DNA of 64,000 nucleotides from Ichthyophis bannanicus (GCA_033557465.1 CM066033.1:1352817834-1352881833); one strand, 5' to 3'. Positions 45,001 to 57,599 are shown, counted from the first letter of the stretch. A program made the numbers and translations. The notes: a model not told the origin generated them from the sequence alone.

Positions 45001-46258
45001 TTCCCTTTATGACGGTATGGCTGCATGTGATGTCATTTCCTCTTCCTAGGAGCAGGGAGGAGGACTAGAAGAGTTTGAAAAAGTGGCCAGTGTTCTGTGG
45101 AATAAGCAAAACTAGAAGCAGGCATGCTGGCCACCCTAGGCCTGCTGAAGGCTTGTGCTTGTCTAAGCACTATTTGTTCTGGTGTGAATGTGCGAGTCCG
45201 GTTCCCTGTGGGGGGGGGGGGGGTTGGAGGGACAAGGTGGCAACCCAATAATTGACAATTTTCTCTCTGTTTTTGTGTCTCTTGTGCCTGCCAGGTAAGG
45301 ATTCATTCAGTTCGTTGTTTATTTAACAATGCTTACATACTGCTTTTCACCGGGTCAAAGCAGTGTGCGTTCAGGTACGGTATATATTTCCCTTGTCCCT
45401 GAAGGGCTCACAATCTGTTTTTTGTACCTAAGGCAACAGAGGGTTAACTGGCTTGCCCAAGGCCACAAGGCGCGCCTGTGAGACTAGAAACCCCAGTCCC
45501 TCCGATCTGAGGTTGTTGTCCTCTAGCTGGATTCAAATCTCTGGCCCAAGGCAACTTGGTCCAACCACTAGGCCACTCCTCCCTGATTGCCTTCCTTCTA
45601 CTCCTACCTTCATTGTCCAAAGCAAGCAGGGAGCTTCTCCGTGGCTGCTGGAGGCTGTCTAGGCTAATTGGAGAGGCAGAAGGGCTATCCTTGCATTGTT
45701 TGTACCGGATGATTGTTTCTGTGCTGCCTCAAGCCTTGGATCCCATGTAAGCATCAATTCAGTTTAGTTGTATATTGATTGACTAATTGCTGTCTGTCGA
45801 TTTGCTTTCTCTTCTGCCCCACCATTGTGCCCTCTTCCACTGCCTTCCACTCCCCCTCCGTGACTGCCTAGTTCATCAAGTGCTTGATTCAGCAAACATC
45901 CATTATACAAAAGCAAAAAAAACTTGGACTGCAGTGATAAGACATGTAATAATTTTTTGAAATAAAATGCATAAACTAATATACAAAAGTAAACAATATA
46001 CACAAAATAATATAACATAATAAAAATTAACAATATCAATCATGTGCATTCTCTAACAGCCAGAACTTGTAGAGTTTGCAGAAGGGGAGAAGACCCTCAG
46101 CTAACCTTTACACAGAGAATAAGAGTCCTAGATAGCAAGGCTCACACACAAAAAAAGGCTCTTTCTCTAGAGGCTACCAAGTTGATGTGACTAGGAATCA
46201 GCAGAATGAAAGGGCCTATGTGTAATATACCAGCATACTAATTTTCAAGATAAAGCGG
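45001..46258. other. Repeat-poor interval with a SINE-like fragment
   Basis: A SINE-like fragment lies at about 45315-45590 (gggctcacaatctgttt, gcttgcccaaggccacaagg). A run of G is at 45211-45223. The rest shows no coding features. Confidence 0.5.
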
Positions 46259-48535
46259 TGCTTTATCTTGTTGAATTTTATAGATGTATGTCAAGACTTC
46301 GATGCTTCACATGGCAAGAGAAAGAAGGCACCTTGGTACTCGCCCGAACTAAAGACCTCCCTCCTACGACTCCGACAGCTGGAGAGACGCTGGCGCCGCT
46401 CCAGATTGGCCGAAAACCAGGAAGCTTACACTGCCCAGCTGGGCACCCATCGAGCAGCAGTTTCAAGGAAAATGAGGCAATACCACGCTGAAGTTCTACA
46501 ACGATCCCTGAATAAACCACACGAGCTTTTCAACATTGTCAAATCCTTAGTAAAAGAACCCTCTACTGACCAGGCAAACCAGCCAGACCCACAGGAATAC
46601 GCAGACTACCTGCGAGCCAAAACAAACCAAGCCATCTTACCCGCTAGCACGGGGCCTCCGGACATGACACATGCCCCCTCACCCCCACCCCCACAAGCCC
46701 TAATAGATACCCAGCGTACCATCTCCACCTTCTCTACCCCAACTGAAAGAGAAATACAAGACGACATTATGAATATAAACACTACCACAGCACCTAACGA
46801 CCCATGTCCAGCATTCTGGATAAAAACCCTACGGATCGAGCTCAGTCCCTTCCTGGCAAAACTGATCAGAACCTCATTCCAGACAGGCATCTTCCCCCAA
46901 AGCCTAAAACAAACCTCAATCAGACCGCTGCTCAAGAACAATAAACTAGACCCCGCAAAGATGGACTCATACAGACCCATCTCCAGTATACCGCTGCTAG
47001 CTAAAATCACAGAAAAAATAGTCCACCGTCAACTGAGCCAACATATAGAGAATAATGCACCCCTTGATCCCTGCCAGCATGGGTTCCTGGAGCAACATGG
47101 CGTGGAAACCTTGTTAACAACCCTATTCAGCACTCTAATGATAGGGTTGGATAACATCAAACAGGGATTTGCCCTCATCTTCCGCCCTCGCATGGTGTGC
47201 CTCATACCTAAACGACAGATGGCAGCATGTCTGCTCCGGTACCTCAATTTCCACCCCATTCCCACTAAAGAAGGGCATCCCTCAAGGATCTTCACTCTCC
47301 GCCCTCTTCTTCAACATCTATATGCAACCTATCTGCAACATCATCAGGTCCTTCAGTGTGAACTGCCTAGTATACGCCGACGACGTCCTCATGTTCACCC
47401 CAATACATACTGATCACCCAGATTTATCCAGGCTATCCTCATGCTTCAACGCAGTCACAGACTGGCTACAATCTCAGAAGCTTAAAATAAACCTTAAAAA
47501 GACGGAGGTACTCTTTATCAGTAGAGACCAAGCATTCACCCCGCCTCTTCATTGAAAGTACGTGATGCCGAGCTTCTCACGAAGACAATGATTCGATACC
47601 TTGGAGTAACACTTGACCAACATCTCAACTTAAATGCCCAGATAAGGAACATGGCAAAGGTGATTTACCATAAAGTCCGGATGCTACGTCACATGAGGCA
47701 GCTACTAGAGCCAGAAAATTTTCGAACAGTCTTTCAGGCACTAGTGATGCCCCACTTCGACTACGCTAACGCCATACTCCACGGCCTTCCGAAGTGCACA
47801 CTACAACTTTTGCAGCTAGCAATGAACACTGCAGCCAGAACCCTTCATCGAGCCTCTAGAAGAGACCATATCACCCCTATCCTGAAAACCCTACATTGGC
47901 TCCCGGTACGCTATAGGATCACCTTCAGAATCTTAACAATAACATTGAAAGCCATCAACAAATGCACGTCCAGCGCCCTCTCTGAACTTATCCAAATCAC
48001 CCCCCCAACAGACTGAGAAGATCTGCCGCCACCAACACCCTCCTACTCCCGAAAACCATCACCAAATGCACCAAGGCTATTAGAAACCGCGCCTTCGCCC
48101 TAGCGGCACCTTCATGCTGGAATACCGTGCCATAGAAAACCTTCACCAATTCAGAAAGGCACTGAAGCACCACCTCTTTCTCCAATGCTTTGCCAACTCA
48201 GATGACATCACGTAGCCACATCTCAACCCTACCCAACACCCACAGAGTAGACACACCACTCACCCTCTCTGATCCTCTAACCCACCCTCCCCCGGTAACC
48301 CCCCCCCCCCGACTGACCTTGTTTCTACACATCCCGGCGACCTGTAAATACTGTGCATAGATATATTGAGTTCTTGTACCAATATGTATATAGTTTTATC
48401 TGTTCACCAAGTTTAAATTCCCTGTTCTACTGTAAGTCCAATGTAGACCCCCACACTGGACATTTATGTTATTTGTGAACCACGCTGATATTGAAGAGCG
48501 CGGTATAGAAAAAATGCTAAATAAATAAATAAAGA
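46259..48535 (+). mobile_element. L2-type LINE, 5'-truncated
   Basis: Begins inside the linker (APWYSPELKTSLLRLRQ), contains the RT and the C-terminal domain and ends in gagcgcggtatagaaaaaat and (aaat)n near 48500-48535. The endonuclease is missing. Confidence 0.85.
46268..48120 (+). pseudogene. L2 ORF2: RT with motif A deleted, and C-terminal domain
   Basis: First frame to 47165: linker and RT entry (FPQSLKQTSIRPLLKNN, YRPISSIPLLAKITEKI, CQHGFLEQHGVETLL). It stops making sense after MIGLDNIKQGF, and a different frame continues with LPSSSALAWCASYLNDR. About 30 residues including the motif A aspartate are missing between them. Then KKGIPQGSSLSALFFNIYM (motif B) and LVYADDVLMFTP (motif C). The third frame from 47552 holds YLGVTLDQHLNLNAQIR, DHITPILKTLHWLPVRY and the C-terminal domain, with another frame break near 48015. 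It cannot be active. Confidence 0.85.
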
Positions 48536-50100
48536 CTTTAAACTCTATTCTCTGCTGAATAGGCAGTTAGTGTAAAGTTTTCAATACTGGTCGAAAGTGA
48601 TCATTAGGGCCTGACCGTCCACTAGTAGGGCTAGGCAGCTGCCTAGGGCAGCAGACGTTTGTGGGCAGCACAGCACACATGTCCTTCCACCCCCCTCATG
48701 CTGAGCCTCACCGTGCTGCCGCTCCCCACTGCCGCTTATTCCAGCAATGGGGTCAGCTCGGCAGCAGCGGCAGGCTATGTGCTTTGGCACACATGCCCTG
48801 GTGATTCTGACCCCACCCCCGTGAATTTGTGTCAGAAGCAGCAGGCCATGTGTACCGAAGCATACGGCTTGCTGCCGCCGCTGAGCAGCCCCCTGACCCT
48901 GCTGCCAGGCTGTGTGGATCAGCGAGGGGGGAGGAGGGGGAGAAGGCAGCAGAAACCCTTGAGCCAGCTCTAGTGATTATATGCTCTTTTATTGACTAAT
49001 GGGTGTGCAGGTGTATAATGCAGCTATTACATAACCAAGAAATGATTTAATGAAGCCAAATCTACAAATCCCAAAGATGGATGCAAGGAACAGTTGTTCC
49101 CAAGTTGGCAAAAACGTGCTTTGACTATTGCTGCAATTTGCTTATGCATATCAAGATTAATTAATTGTTTAGCATCCCTCTTTACATTTTTTTGCACGGA
49201 ATTATATTCTTTATGAAAACAGCACAGTATAAATATGAACCCTTTATATTGCCCACACATCCCATATGGATCACTATAGGTGCCTGCTAGCACAATTAAA
49301 ATCATAGTATCCTGTGAAGGACATTTAACATAAGTGGTTTATATCCAAGCTTCTTAATGTGAATGGATGAATAATAGTTAACTGAAGTATAAGAGGAGAA
49401 AAAAATGAAATAAAAAGAAAGGGATGCAACTTATCATATTGGAGAGTGAGATGTCAATCTTGTTAACAGAATTGCAGACTTGAAAGCCACCATGACGGTG
49501 CTGGATGTGGATATAGGTGCTGTCTCTGAGTTTTGATGTGATGGAAATCAGGGCTGGGAAGTGACCATCACAAGTCATAATCTTGTTAGATGAGAGTACG
49601 GCTCTTATTTCTTTTACACAACAAAGTGCACACAGCATTTTATACAAACACCCAAGATGGTCTCTGCTCCTTGCAGCTTACAGTCTAGTCAAGCCAGACA
49701 GAGAAGGCACACAATGAAAACAGGTAAGAGGCTTTGAGTTAAAAAGGCAAGACCTAAAATAAGGCCTATAGCAGTCATTAATTGAGGAAGGAACAATGTT
49801 TCATTAAATAAAGTTGTCAGAAAATAAGTCAGCGTAGTAGAGGAGGAATATTTCATAATGTGGGACTGATAATGCACCTGAGAAACTGCTTCCAGTCATC
49901 ACCTGGCTTTCCTTTCATATCTAGTTAAGCATTTCTCTTGCCACCATAATGGATGGGAAGGGATTATGAGAGACACACTTGCACAGCTGTGATAGTTTAA
50001 ATGGGACCTAATTTGAAGACAGGAATAGTTTTAATTTAGCAAATTTACAAAAAATTGAATCTTTAGACAAAAGCAATTCCACGCAAGAAAAGCACAGAAA
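48536..50100. other. No gene recognised
   Basis: Contains a GC-rich piece at 48590-48970 (ctagggcagcagacgtttg) and AT-rich sequence beyond. A short SINE-like stretch lies at about 49650-49710 (cagcttacagtctagtcaag). No supported ORF. Confidence 0.45.
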
Positions 50101-50874
50101 GGGGCGGACCGGATTCAAGCCCTCACGTTGTTTACAGCTTGTCGTGCTGTGAGAACTTGTGTGCATCAGCGACGAGAGCTAAGCGATCGGTAGCGTAACT
50201 ACTGGCCGGTTCTCCCAAGATGGACAGGTCCCAGCCGAGGTGCCAGACTATGACAACCTACCCATCTGGGCAGCAGCAGAATTGGATGGTGTAAGCGGCA
50301 GAGGATCACATTTCTGTGACAGCGGCAACAACATTAGCATTACTGTTTCCTGAGTGCAGTTGAAGCCTGCATAAAAGGCTCCAGTGCCCTGCCCTTTTGA
50401 GGCTTTCCTAACCAGAGCTCCACAGATCAAACAAACAGTAAGGATTTGAGGGTTTCTTTGTTTGTTTTATTATATTACATTGCTAGCTCTCTGACTGGGA
50501 GCTCTTAAAAGGGTTTTGTGTATATTTTTTAAAGCAAGGTTACTTTCATTTTTGCTGTTTTAGGGGAACTTTCCTTGAGCACAGTAGGTTGCTGAACTCT
50601 GTAACCTCCTCAGGTTCAGAAACTGCTAACACCTAATCAGGTGTTAGTTCCCTCCCTACCGACCCCGACTCCCACCCACCCCTAGTGAGCAGTCTTGCTT
50701 TATAGGGCACCTCCCCCCCTTTAACAAATCACAGTGAATTGGACCAGTACATTTTGAATATAATTAAAGAGATTTAACTGCTTTTTCTCTGAAAGGACAG
50801 CTGCGAAACCGGCTGGTACTTGGTAGATCTCTCTCTTTTGCTTTAACAGATACCTAAGCTCCACGAACAGAACA

Positions 50875-51819
50875 ATGGCTGGGAAAAATCGTATTGCTAA
50901 AGCTGTTGCCCCCGTTACAGCTTCTGCCTCGGTCCAGACAGAGGTCCTAATGCCAGTTGAAGAACCGGTTCCATGTGCAGGGTGCCTGCATGCTGAAGCT
51001 CAGAGGAAACAAGTGGAGGAACTCAGAGAGGAGGTGGCGAGGCTGAGGAGCATTCAAGACAGTGAGAAGTACATTGATGAGATGCTTCTTGCAGCAACCA
51101 GGCTCTCCAGCACAGGAGAAGATGGGTGCCAACAGAATGTCGATGGTTGGACAAAAGTCACCAGAGCCTGCAAAATCACCAATCCAACCTCTCCAGCCCT
51201 TGAATTGAAGAACCATTATGCAGCCCTGGAAGTGGAGGAGGTGAAAGCATCCCTGGAAAGGGAAGAACCAGAGTTCAAGTACCCCATAGTTGCGGAATCA
51301 GTGACCAGAAGGAAACGAAGGGTAGTGGTGGTTGGAGACTCTCTTCTGAGGGGTACTGAGGCGTCCATCTGCCGACCAGACATGATGTCCAGAGAGGTAT
51401 GCTGTCTGCCTGGTGCCAAGATCCAAGATGTTACGGAGAGTTTGCTGAGAGTCATCAAGCCCACTGACTATTACCCAATGTTGCTAATCCATGTTGGAAC
51501 AAATGATACTGCCAGATATACCTCGGAACGTATCAAAACTGACTTCATGGCTCTGGAACAGAGGGTGAAGCAGTTAGGTGCACAGGTGGTGTTCTCTTCA
51601 ATCCTCCCTGTTGAGGGTAAAGGCCAAGGCAGAGAAGCTCGCATCCTGGAGATGAATGCATGGCTGCGTGGATGGTGTCTTCGAGAGCGTTTTGGTTTCC
51701 TATACCATGGGATGCTGTTCCAAGGGTTGCAGAGCAGAAATGGCATCCATCTGTCCAAGAAAGGTCAACGCATCTTTGGTAGTAGACTGGCTAATCTACT
51801 GAAGAGGGCTTTAAACTAG
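50875..51819 (+). CDS. CR1 ORF1 protein with SGNH (GDSL) esterase domain
   Basis: Intact ORF of 314 codons. The ATG at 50875 sits in aacaatgg, a good Kozak context. Residues 40-60 look like a coiled coil (EAQRKQVEELREEVARLRS). Then comes the esterase domain known from CR1 ORF1: block I VVVGDSLLRG (Ser at residue 156), the GTND block (residues 208-211), and the last block NGIHLSKKG with His at 292. The usual acid in that last block is Asp, and copy 1 reads RDGTHLS; here it is Asn 289, so activity may be reduced. The protein is thought to bind RNA or lipids for retrotransposition, but the exact role in CR1 is unsettled. ORF2 follows after 11 bases. Confidence 0.88.
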   Translation: MAGKNRIAKAVAPVTASASVQTEVLMPVEEPVPCAGCLHAEAQRKQVEELREEVARLRSIQDSEKYIDEMLLAATRLSSTGEDGCQQNVDGWTKVTRACKITNPTSPALELKNHYAALEVEEVKASLEREEPEFKYPIVAESVTRRKRRVVVVGDSLLRGTEASICRPDMMSREVCCLPGAKIQDVTESLLRVIKPTDYYPMLLIHVGTNDTARYTSERIKTDFMALEQRVKQLGAQVVFSSILPVEGKGQGREARILEMNAWLRGWCLRERFGFLYHGMLFQGLQSRNGIHLSKKGQRIFGSRLANLLKRALN

Positions 51820-51830
51820 ATTCGTTGGGG

Positions 51831-54693
51831 ATGGGTGAAGAAAGCCCCCAGGTAAGTGAAAGCCCTCAGGTAAGTGATACATTAAATACCTTTATGGAAA
51901 TGGGTAACAGGGGTAATATATGGAAAGCAGTGTGCATTAATGCCCGTAGCATGGGAAATAAGATCCCTGAAGTTGAAGCTTTGGTGGGAGTGGCTGACTT
52001 TTATTTAGTGGCAGTTACAGAAACATGGTTCACAGAAAACCATGACTGGGATGTAACTATACCTGGCTATACTTTATTCAGAAAGGACAGGGTAGGAAGA
52101 AGGGGAGGAGGAGTGGCACTATATGTAAAAACTACTATTAAAGCTTTGGAATTACAGAGCTTAAAAGGGAGAGAGGAGGCATTGTGGGTTAAACTAGAAA
52201 GAGGGAAAGAGAAATCTATTTGCATTGGAGTGATATACAGACCTCCCTCACAAGAGGAAGAGGTGGACAGAGAGTTAATTGAAGACATACGCAGCATTGC
52301 TAGGAAAGGGGAAGTGCTACTGATAGGAGATTTCAATATGCCAGATGTTGATTGGCACATTCCTGCTGCAGTATCATCTAGAAGTAAGGAGATCCTGGAT
52401 TCTCTACAGGGAGAACTATTCAGGCAATTGGTAACAGACCCCACACGTGAAGGGGCCATACTGGACTTGGTGCTTACCAATGGTGAAAGTGTTTCTGATG
52501 TTGTAGTGGGAGATCATTTTGCATCCAGTGATCACCAGATGGTGTGGTTCAGTATTAGGACTAGGGCTGTTAGAATCCATTCCAAGGTGAAAATCTTAGA
52601 CTTTAGGAAGACTAACTTTGCGAAGATGGGCCAATACCTCAGGGAGTCGTTAGTGGGATTGGAACAGCTGGGGGATGTAGAAAAACAGTGGGCAAAACTG
52701 AAAGGGGGTATTTTAAAGGCAACCAACCTTTTTGTTAAAATGGTAAATAAAGGCAAAAGGAACAGGAGACCGCTATGGTTTTCGAAGGAAGTAGCTGAAA
52801 AAGTGAAGAAAAAGAGGGAGGCCTTCACGAAATACAAGAGATCACAGAGAGAGGAAGACAGGCATCTGTATTTGGAAAAACTTAGAGAAGCTAGCAAAGT
52901 AGTCAAGAAGACAAAGATTCAAAAGGAGGAGGAAATAACCAATGCAATAAAATGGGGGAATAAGACATTTTTCAGATATATTAGTGAGAAGAGGGAAGGG
53001 CAAAAGTGGTATTGTCAGACTCAAGGGTGCAGGGGGGGAATATGTAGAAGCTGATAAGGATAAAGCGGAATTGCTTAACAAATATTTTTGTTCTGTGTTC
53101 ACAGATGAAGAACCAGGAGCAGGACCTCAGAAAACACCCACAAATAAGAACAGAAGCGAGGGACATCTTGAACACTTTTCAGAAGACTGTGTTCGTGAGA
53201 AACTAGCTCAACTTAAAGTAGACAAAGCGATGGGACCGGATGGGATACACCCTAGAATACTGAGGGAACTTGGGGACGTTCTAGCAACTCCACTGACTGA
53301 CCTTTTCAATGCCTTGTTGGAGTCGGGAGTGGTGCCAAAGGACTGGAGAGAGGCTCATGTGGTGCCTTTACACAAAAGCGGAAGTAAGGATGTGGTTTTA
53401 AAACTACAGGCCGGTTAGTTTAACTTCAGTGGTGAGTAAATTATTGGAAACGCTGCTGAAAGAGAAAATAGTGAGGTTTCTGGAGTCCGGCGGATTACAG
53501 GATCCGAGGCAGCATGGATTCACCAGAGGCAGGTCTTGTCAGACAAATCTGATTGATTTCTTTGACTGGGTGACCATGGAGTTGGACCGAGGGAGAGCTC
53601 TAGATGTGGTGTATTTAGATTTCAGTAAAGCCTTTGACACTGTTCCTCACAGGCGACTTATAAACAAACTGTGCACCCTAGGGATGGACCCTAAAGTTAC
53701 TGCTTGGGTTAGAAATTGGTTGGGTGGGAGGCGACAAAGAGTACAAGTAAATGGAGCTCACTCTGAGGAGAAGGATGTTACCAGTGGTGTGCCCCAGGGA
53801 TCTGTCCTTGGTCCGATTCTTTTTAACATCTTTGTTAGTGATATAGCGGAAGGGCTGTCGGGTAAGGTTTGCCTCTTTGCGGATGATACCAAAATCTGCA
53901 ATAGAGTAGACACCCAGGAAGGTGTAGATAACATGAGGAGGGATCTAGCTAAGCTTGAAGAATGGTCTAGAATTTGGCAGCTGGGATTTAATGTAAAAAA
54001 TGTAAGGTCATGCATTTGGGCTGCAGAAATCCAAGGGAGCAATACAGTATAGGAGGTGAAGTACTTTTGTCCACTAAAGAAGAGCGGGACCTAGGCGTGG
54101 TTGTGTCTGATGATCTTAAAGTAGCTAAACAGGTAGAAAAGGCGACGGCAAAAGCTAGAAGGATGCTTGGGTGCATACGGAGAGGAATGGCTAGCAGAAA
54201 AAAGGAGGTGATAATGCCTCTGTATAAGTCCTTGGTGCGACCTCATTTGGAGTATGGTGTGCAATTCTGGAGACCGCACCTACAAAAGGATGTGAACAGG
54301 ATGGAGTCGGTGCAGAGGGTGGCTACTAAAATGATTAATGGGCTTCATTATAAAGCATATGAGGACAGACTTAAGGATCTTAATATGTACACCTTAGAGG
54401 AAAGGCGGGATAGAGGTGATATGATTGAGATGTTTAAATACCTCCGTGGCATAAATGTTCAGGGAGAGAGCCTCTTTCAATTGAAAGCAAGTTCTGCTAC
54501 GAGGGGACATGGGATGAGGGTGAGGGGAGATAGTTTCAGGAGTGATATGCGGAAATATTTCTTTACGGAAAGAGTAGTGGATCCATGGAATAGTCTCCCA
54601 GTGGAGGTGGTAGAGATGAGGACAGTAACTGAATTCAAAAAAGCATGGGACAAACACAGAGGATCTCTAAAGGTAAAAAGTGGACTGTTGTAG
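51831..54693 (+). pseudogene. CR1 copy 2 ORF2, three single-base indels
   Basis: Endonuclease and reverse transcriptase of CR1. I start at ATG 51831 because an earlier in-frame start is not ATG. Endonuclease: VCINARSMGNKIPEVE, AVTETWFTENHDW, LLIGDFNMPDVDW, SSDHQMVWF. RT: YLDFSKAFDTVPHRR (motif A), GVPQGSVLGPILF (motif B), CLFADDTKICN (motif C, intact). Frameshifts relative to copy 1: one extra G near 52992, one extra base near 53398 (ttttaaaa), one missing T near 53995. The C-terminal part 54010-54693 is open. All catalytic residues are kept, so inactivation rests on the indels. Confidence 0.88.
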
Positions 54694-55539
54694 TTGTTGT
54701 TATGGAAGGACAGACTAGATAGGCCTTGTGGTCTTTTCTGTCATCATGTTTCTATGTTTCTATTACCTATGTGGAAGAAAGGCCTAGCAATCTACTAACA
54801 TATCTTGCCATGAAAATCCAGTGGATAGTCACAGCCAGACAAATTGCACTATAGTGCTGGATGCTGAACCCCCCAGGTTGGAAGACACTCAACTGGCTGA
54901 AAACATTTAAGAGTAAAACCAGCATATATGATGTGGTTGGACCAAAACCCTCAGGATGTCTGACTGCTGATGTAGCCTGGCATAAAATGAGATTCAGAAG
55001 TTGAAAAGTTATCTTACATATTTGGACATGAAATGTAAAAAACATGACCCAAGGGAAGTTGGAGGTGGTCAAGAATGAAATGGAACATATACAGCTTGAT
55101 CTGTTGGGTGTCAGAGAACTGAAATGAACTGGCATTGGGATCTTTACATCTGATGATTACAGTCTACTATGCTGGAAATGAAAGACACAGAAGAAATGGT
55201 GCCATCATGTTTCTGTGTTTCTATATCTCTAGGACAAGAGAATATCCAAAGGATATCGTATATATACCGTATATACTCGAGTATAAGCCGACCCGAATAT
55301 AAGCCGAGGTACCTAATTTTACCACAAAAAACTGGGCAAAACTATTGACTCGAGTATAAGCCGAGGGTGGGAAATGAGGCACCTACTAGTCAATGTAAAA
55401 AATAAAGATATAACCCTCTGCTGTTTCCCCAGCTCCTTGGATGACATCTCTAATTCTTCTCTTGTGATCATAGATACTCTTGTAAATAGTTGCAGTAATG
55501 ACGTCCCATGTTTTATTCCAAGTTCTCTGACCTTGTTCT

Positions 55540-55645
55540 CTGTAAAACCTAACAGTTTGTTGTTATGGTATGTTGTTATATTGTGAACCGCGCTGATTCT
55601 GAATAGAGCGGTATATAAGAGCCTGTAATAAATAAATAAATAAAA
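55540..55645 (+). repeat. L2-type 3' tail
   Basis: Reads gtgaaccgcgctgattctga, then gagcggtatataagagcctg and (aaat)n. It is inserted in the TIR element at 55265-56718. Confidence 0.7.
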
Positions 55646-56274
55646 TAAATAGAATAGCATTTTATACCATACTTCCACTCTTAGGGATGGATGCTAGATC
55701 ACTTAAAACATATCATAAACTGGGAACCCTCCCTTTGCAAGAAAGTTCCCCATTTTAAGAAACAAACACTGGAAAGATAACTTTTGTATAGATCAATAGG
55801 TGGGGCATTGGTAATCTAAGTCCACCTATTTACCGTTAGGCTAACGTTTTATGTGAAGGCACATTTAGATGGTATGTGGAGATCGGAATTGAGACGTCAG
55901 AGTTGGAGCCTACTTAATTCCGAAGGTATTTCAGAAACAGCTCTGCCAAATGTGGAGCGGTTTCTAAAATACAGATCCACGTGCGGTGGGAGGAGCCATT
56001 GTACAAAGTTACACATGGGAAAAACTGATGGAGAAAACCTGCCGGCTTACATTTACAAGTGTCGGCATTTCACAGCGTGCACATGTCAATACTGGTGCAT
56101 GTGCAGCTGAGCCGTTTTGCAAATATAAAGGTGTAGCTGCTGCAGCTTAACTACAGAGGGTCTATTTTTATCTACCGGTAAATACAATTTAGAAAGGACG
56201 TGCTCTGGCGGCCAGCTGGTATTATGGACGCTGTCCTTAAATAAATATTACCTTTGTGCTGATTTACTTGCTCC

Positions 56275-56589
56275 ATGATGGGGAAAAGGAAGGGGAAGGT
56301 CACATACCCCGAAGCTGATCTTCCGCCCAAGCAGCAGCCCATAACCAAGTTTGTTACCATCAGAGCTATGCAGAGTTCTGCCGGGGTTAGCGTCGGAGCT
56401 GACTTAAAGGTGGTCCTTTCGACCTCGGTTGTGAGTCTGAGCCCCGAGCAGCATGTCCCACCTGATGAGCCTTTTCTGCTGTCCATTGGACCGGATTCCT
56501 GGCTGCAGTCACACCTAGATGAGGTAGTTGCTGTTTCGCCATCTTTGGGGGCAATGCCGAGCAAGGGGTTGCTGCTGAATGCTCCTTAG
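56275..56589 (+). CDS. Hypothetical 104-residue ORF in the TIR element
   Basis: Starts MMGKRKGKVTYPEADLPPK and is not recognised. No domains are visible. It could be the start of a lost transposase or may not be coding. Confidence 0.2.
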   Translation: MMGKRKGKVTYPEADLPPKQQPITKFVTIRAMQSSAGVSVGADLKVVLSTSVVSLSPEQHVPPDEPFLLSIGPDSWLQSHLDEVVAVSPSLGAMPSKGLLLNAP

Positions 56590-57058
56590 CACCCGCCGCT
56601 CGCACAGCGCCCCCTGCTAGACATCTGCAGACGTTGACTCGAGTATAAGCCGAGGAGGCCGTTTTTCAGCACAAAAAAAGGGCTGAAAAACTAGGCTTAT
56701 ACTCGAGTATATATGGTATTTTGTTGACTAAAGCAAGGCTTTTGACTTTGTAAACCATGAGAAACTCATAGTCTTAAAATGGGCCTGCACCTTAATGTAA
56801 AGAAGACAAAGATCCTGACAGCTGTCAAAATCAATAAGTTCATCGTTGATGGGGAAGAAATTGAAATAGTGGACAAGTTTAACCTGTTTGGATCAATAAT
56901 CAATAAATAAACGACAAGCAGTCTAGAAATCAGACACATCATTCTCGTAGTTATGAAGGACCTAGACAAGATTCTCAAGAGCAGAGATGCGTATCTCCAT
57001 ACAAAGTCTTGACATGTCCAAGCCCCATGGTATTTTTAATAACATCTTATGGATGCAA

Positions 57059-57145
57059 AAGTTCTTTATCTTTATCTTTATTTCGTTTCTTGATATACCA
57101 CTCTATGCAAGCACATCAGAGCGGTTTACAGAGTTACAAAAAGCA
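57059..57145 (-). repeat. L2-type 3' tail, antisense
   Basis: Begins ttctttatctttatcttta, then gatataccactctatgc and cagagcggtttacag, the reversed form of the L2 tail with an (ataaag)n end. It interrupts the RTE-like RT after YGCKS. Confidence 0.7.
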
Positions 57146-57599
57146 AACGCCCAGAAAAGGAAAAGGAGCAGGGAGATTAAAGGCGGTTGGATCGTGAAAA
57201 TGAAAGGAAGAAAATCAATGCCTTTGAATTATGGTGCTGGTGAAGAATAGTGTATACCATGGACTGCCCGAAGAACAAACCAGTCAGTACCAGAGGATAT
57301 CAAGCCAAAGCTTTCTTTAGAAGCTCAGATGACAATTCTTCAACTTTCATACTTTGAACACATCATGTGAAGAGAAAGATCGTTAGAGAAAGACATCATG
57401 CTTAGCAAGGTTGAAGGTCAAGGCAAAAGAGAGATGGATTGTTACAATAACAGCAGTTATGGATGCCACATCAATGAGCTGCCTAACTGAAGACTGAACA
57501 CAGTTTAGGACAGCGATGGCGAACCTATGGCACGCGTGCCAGCTGTGGCACGCGAAGGCCTTGCAGCTGGCACGCGGGAAGGTCCGCAAAAAAGAAAAA

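Larger units (their letters stand above)
50101..54763 (+). mobile_element. CR1 LINE copy 2, nearly full length
   Basis: About 4.66 kb with a GC-rich 5' region of about 770 bases, ORF1, an 11-base gap, ORF2 and a 3' end of tttctatgtttctat. The 5' limit is set where GC-rich sequence begins and is approximate. The two ORFs and tail fit the CR1 plan. It is closely related to copy 1 (27121-30211). It stands at the 5' side of the RTE-like element. Confidence 0.88.
55265..56718. mobile_element. TIR element with ends tatactcgagtataagcc
   Basis: Ends taccgtatatactcgagt... and, inverted, taccatatatactcgagt..., 25 bp with one mismatch. The motif actcgagtataagccgag also occurs internally at 55350 and 56638. 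The length is 1454 bp. It contains an L2 tail at about 55540-55645. An ORF of 104 codons at 56275-56589 starts MMGKRKGKVTYPEADLPPK, of unknown type. I do not see a transposase. A non-autonomous DNA transposon is most likely, but I cannot name the superfamily. Confidence 0.6.
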
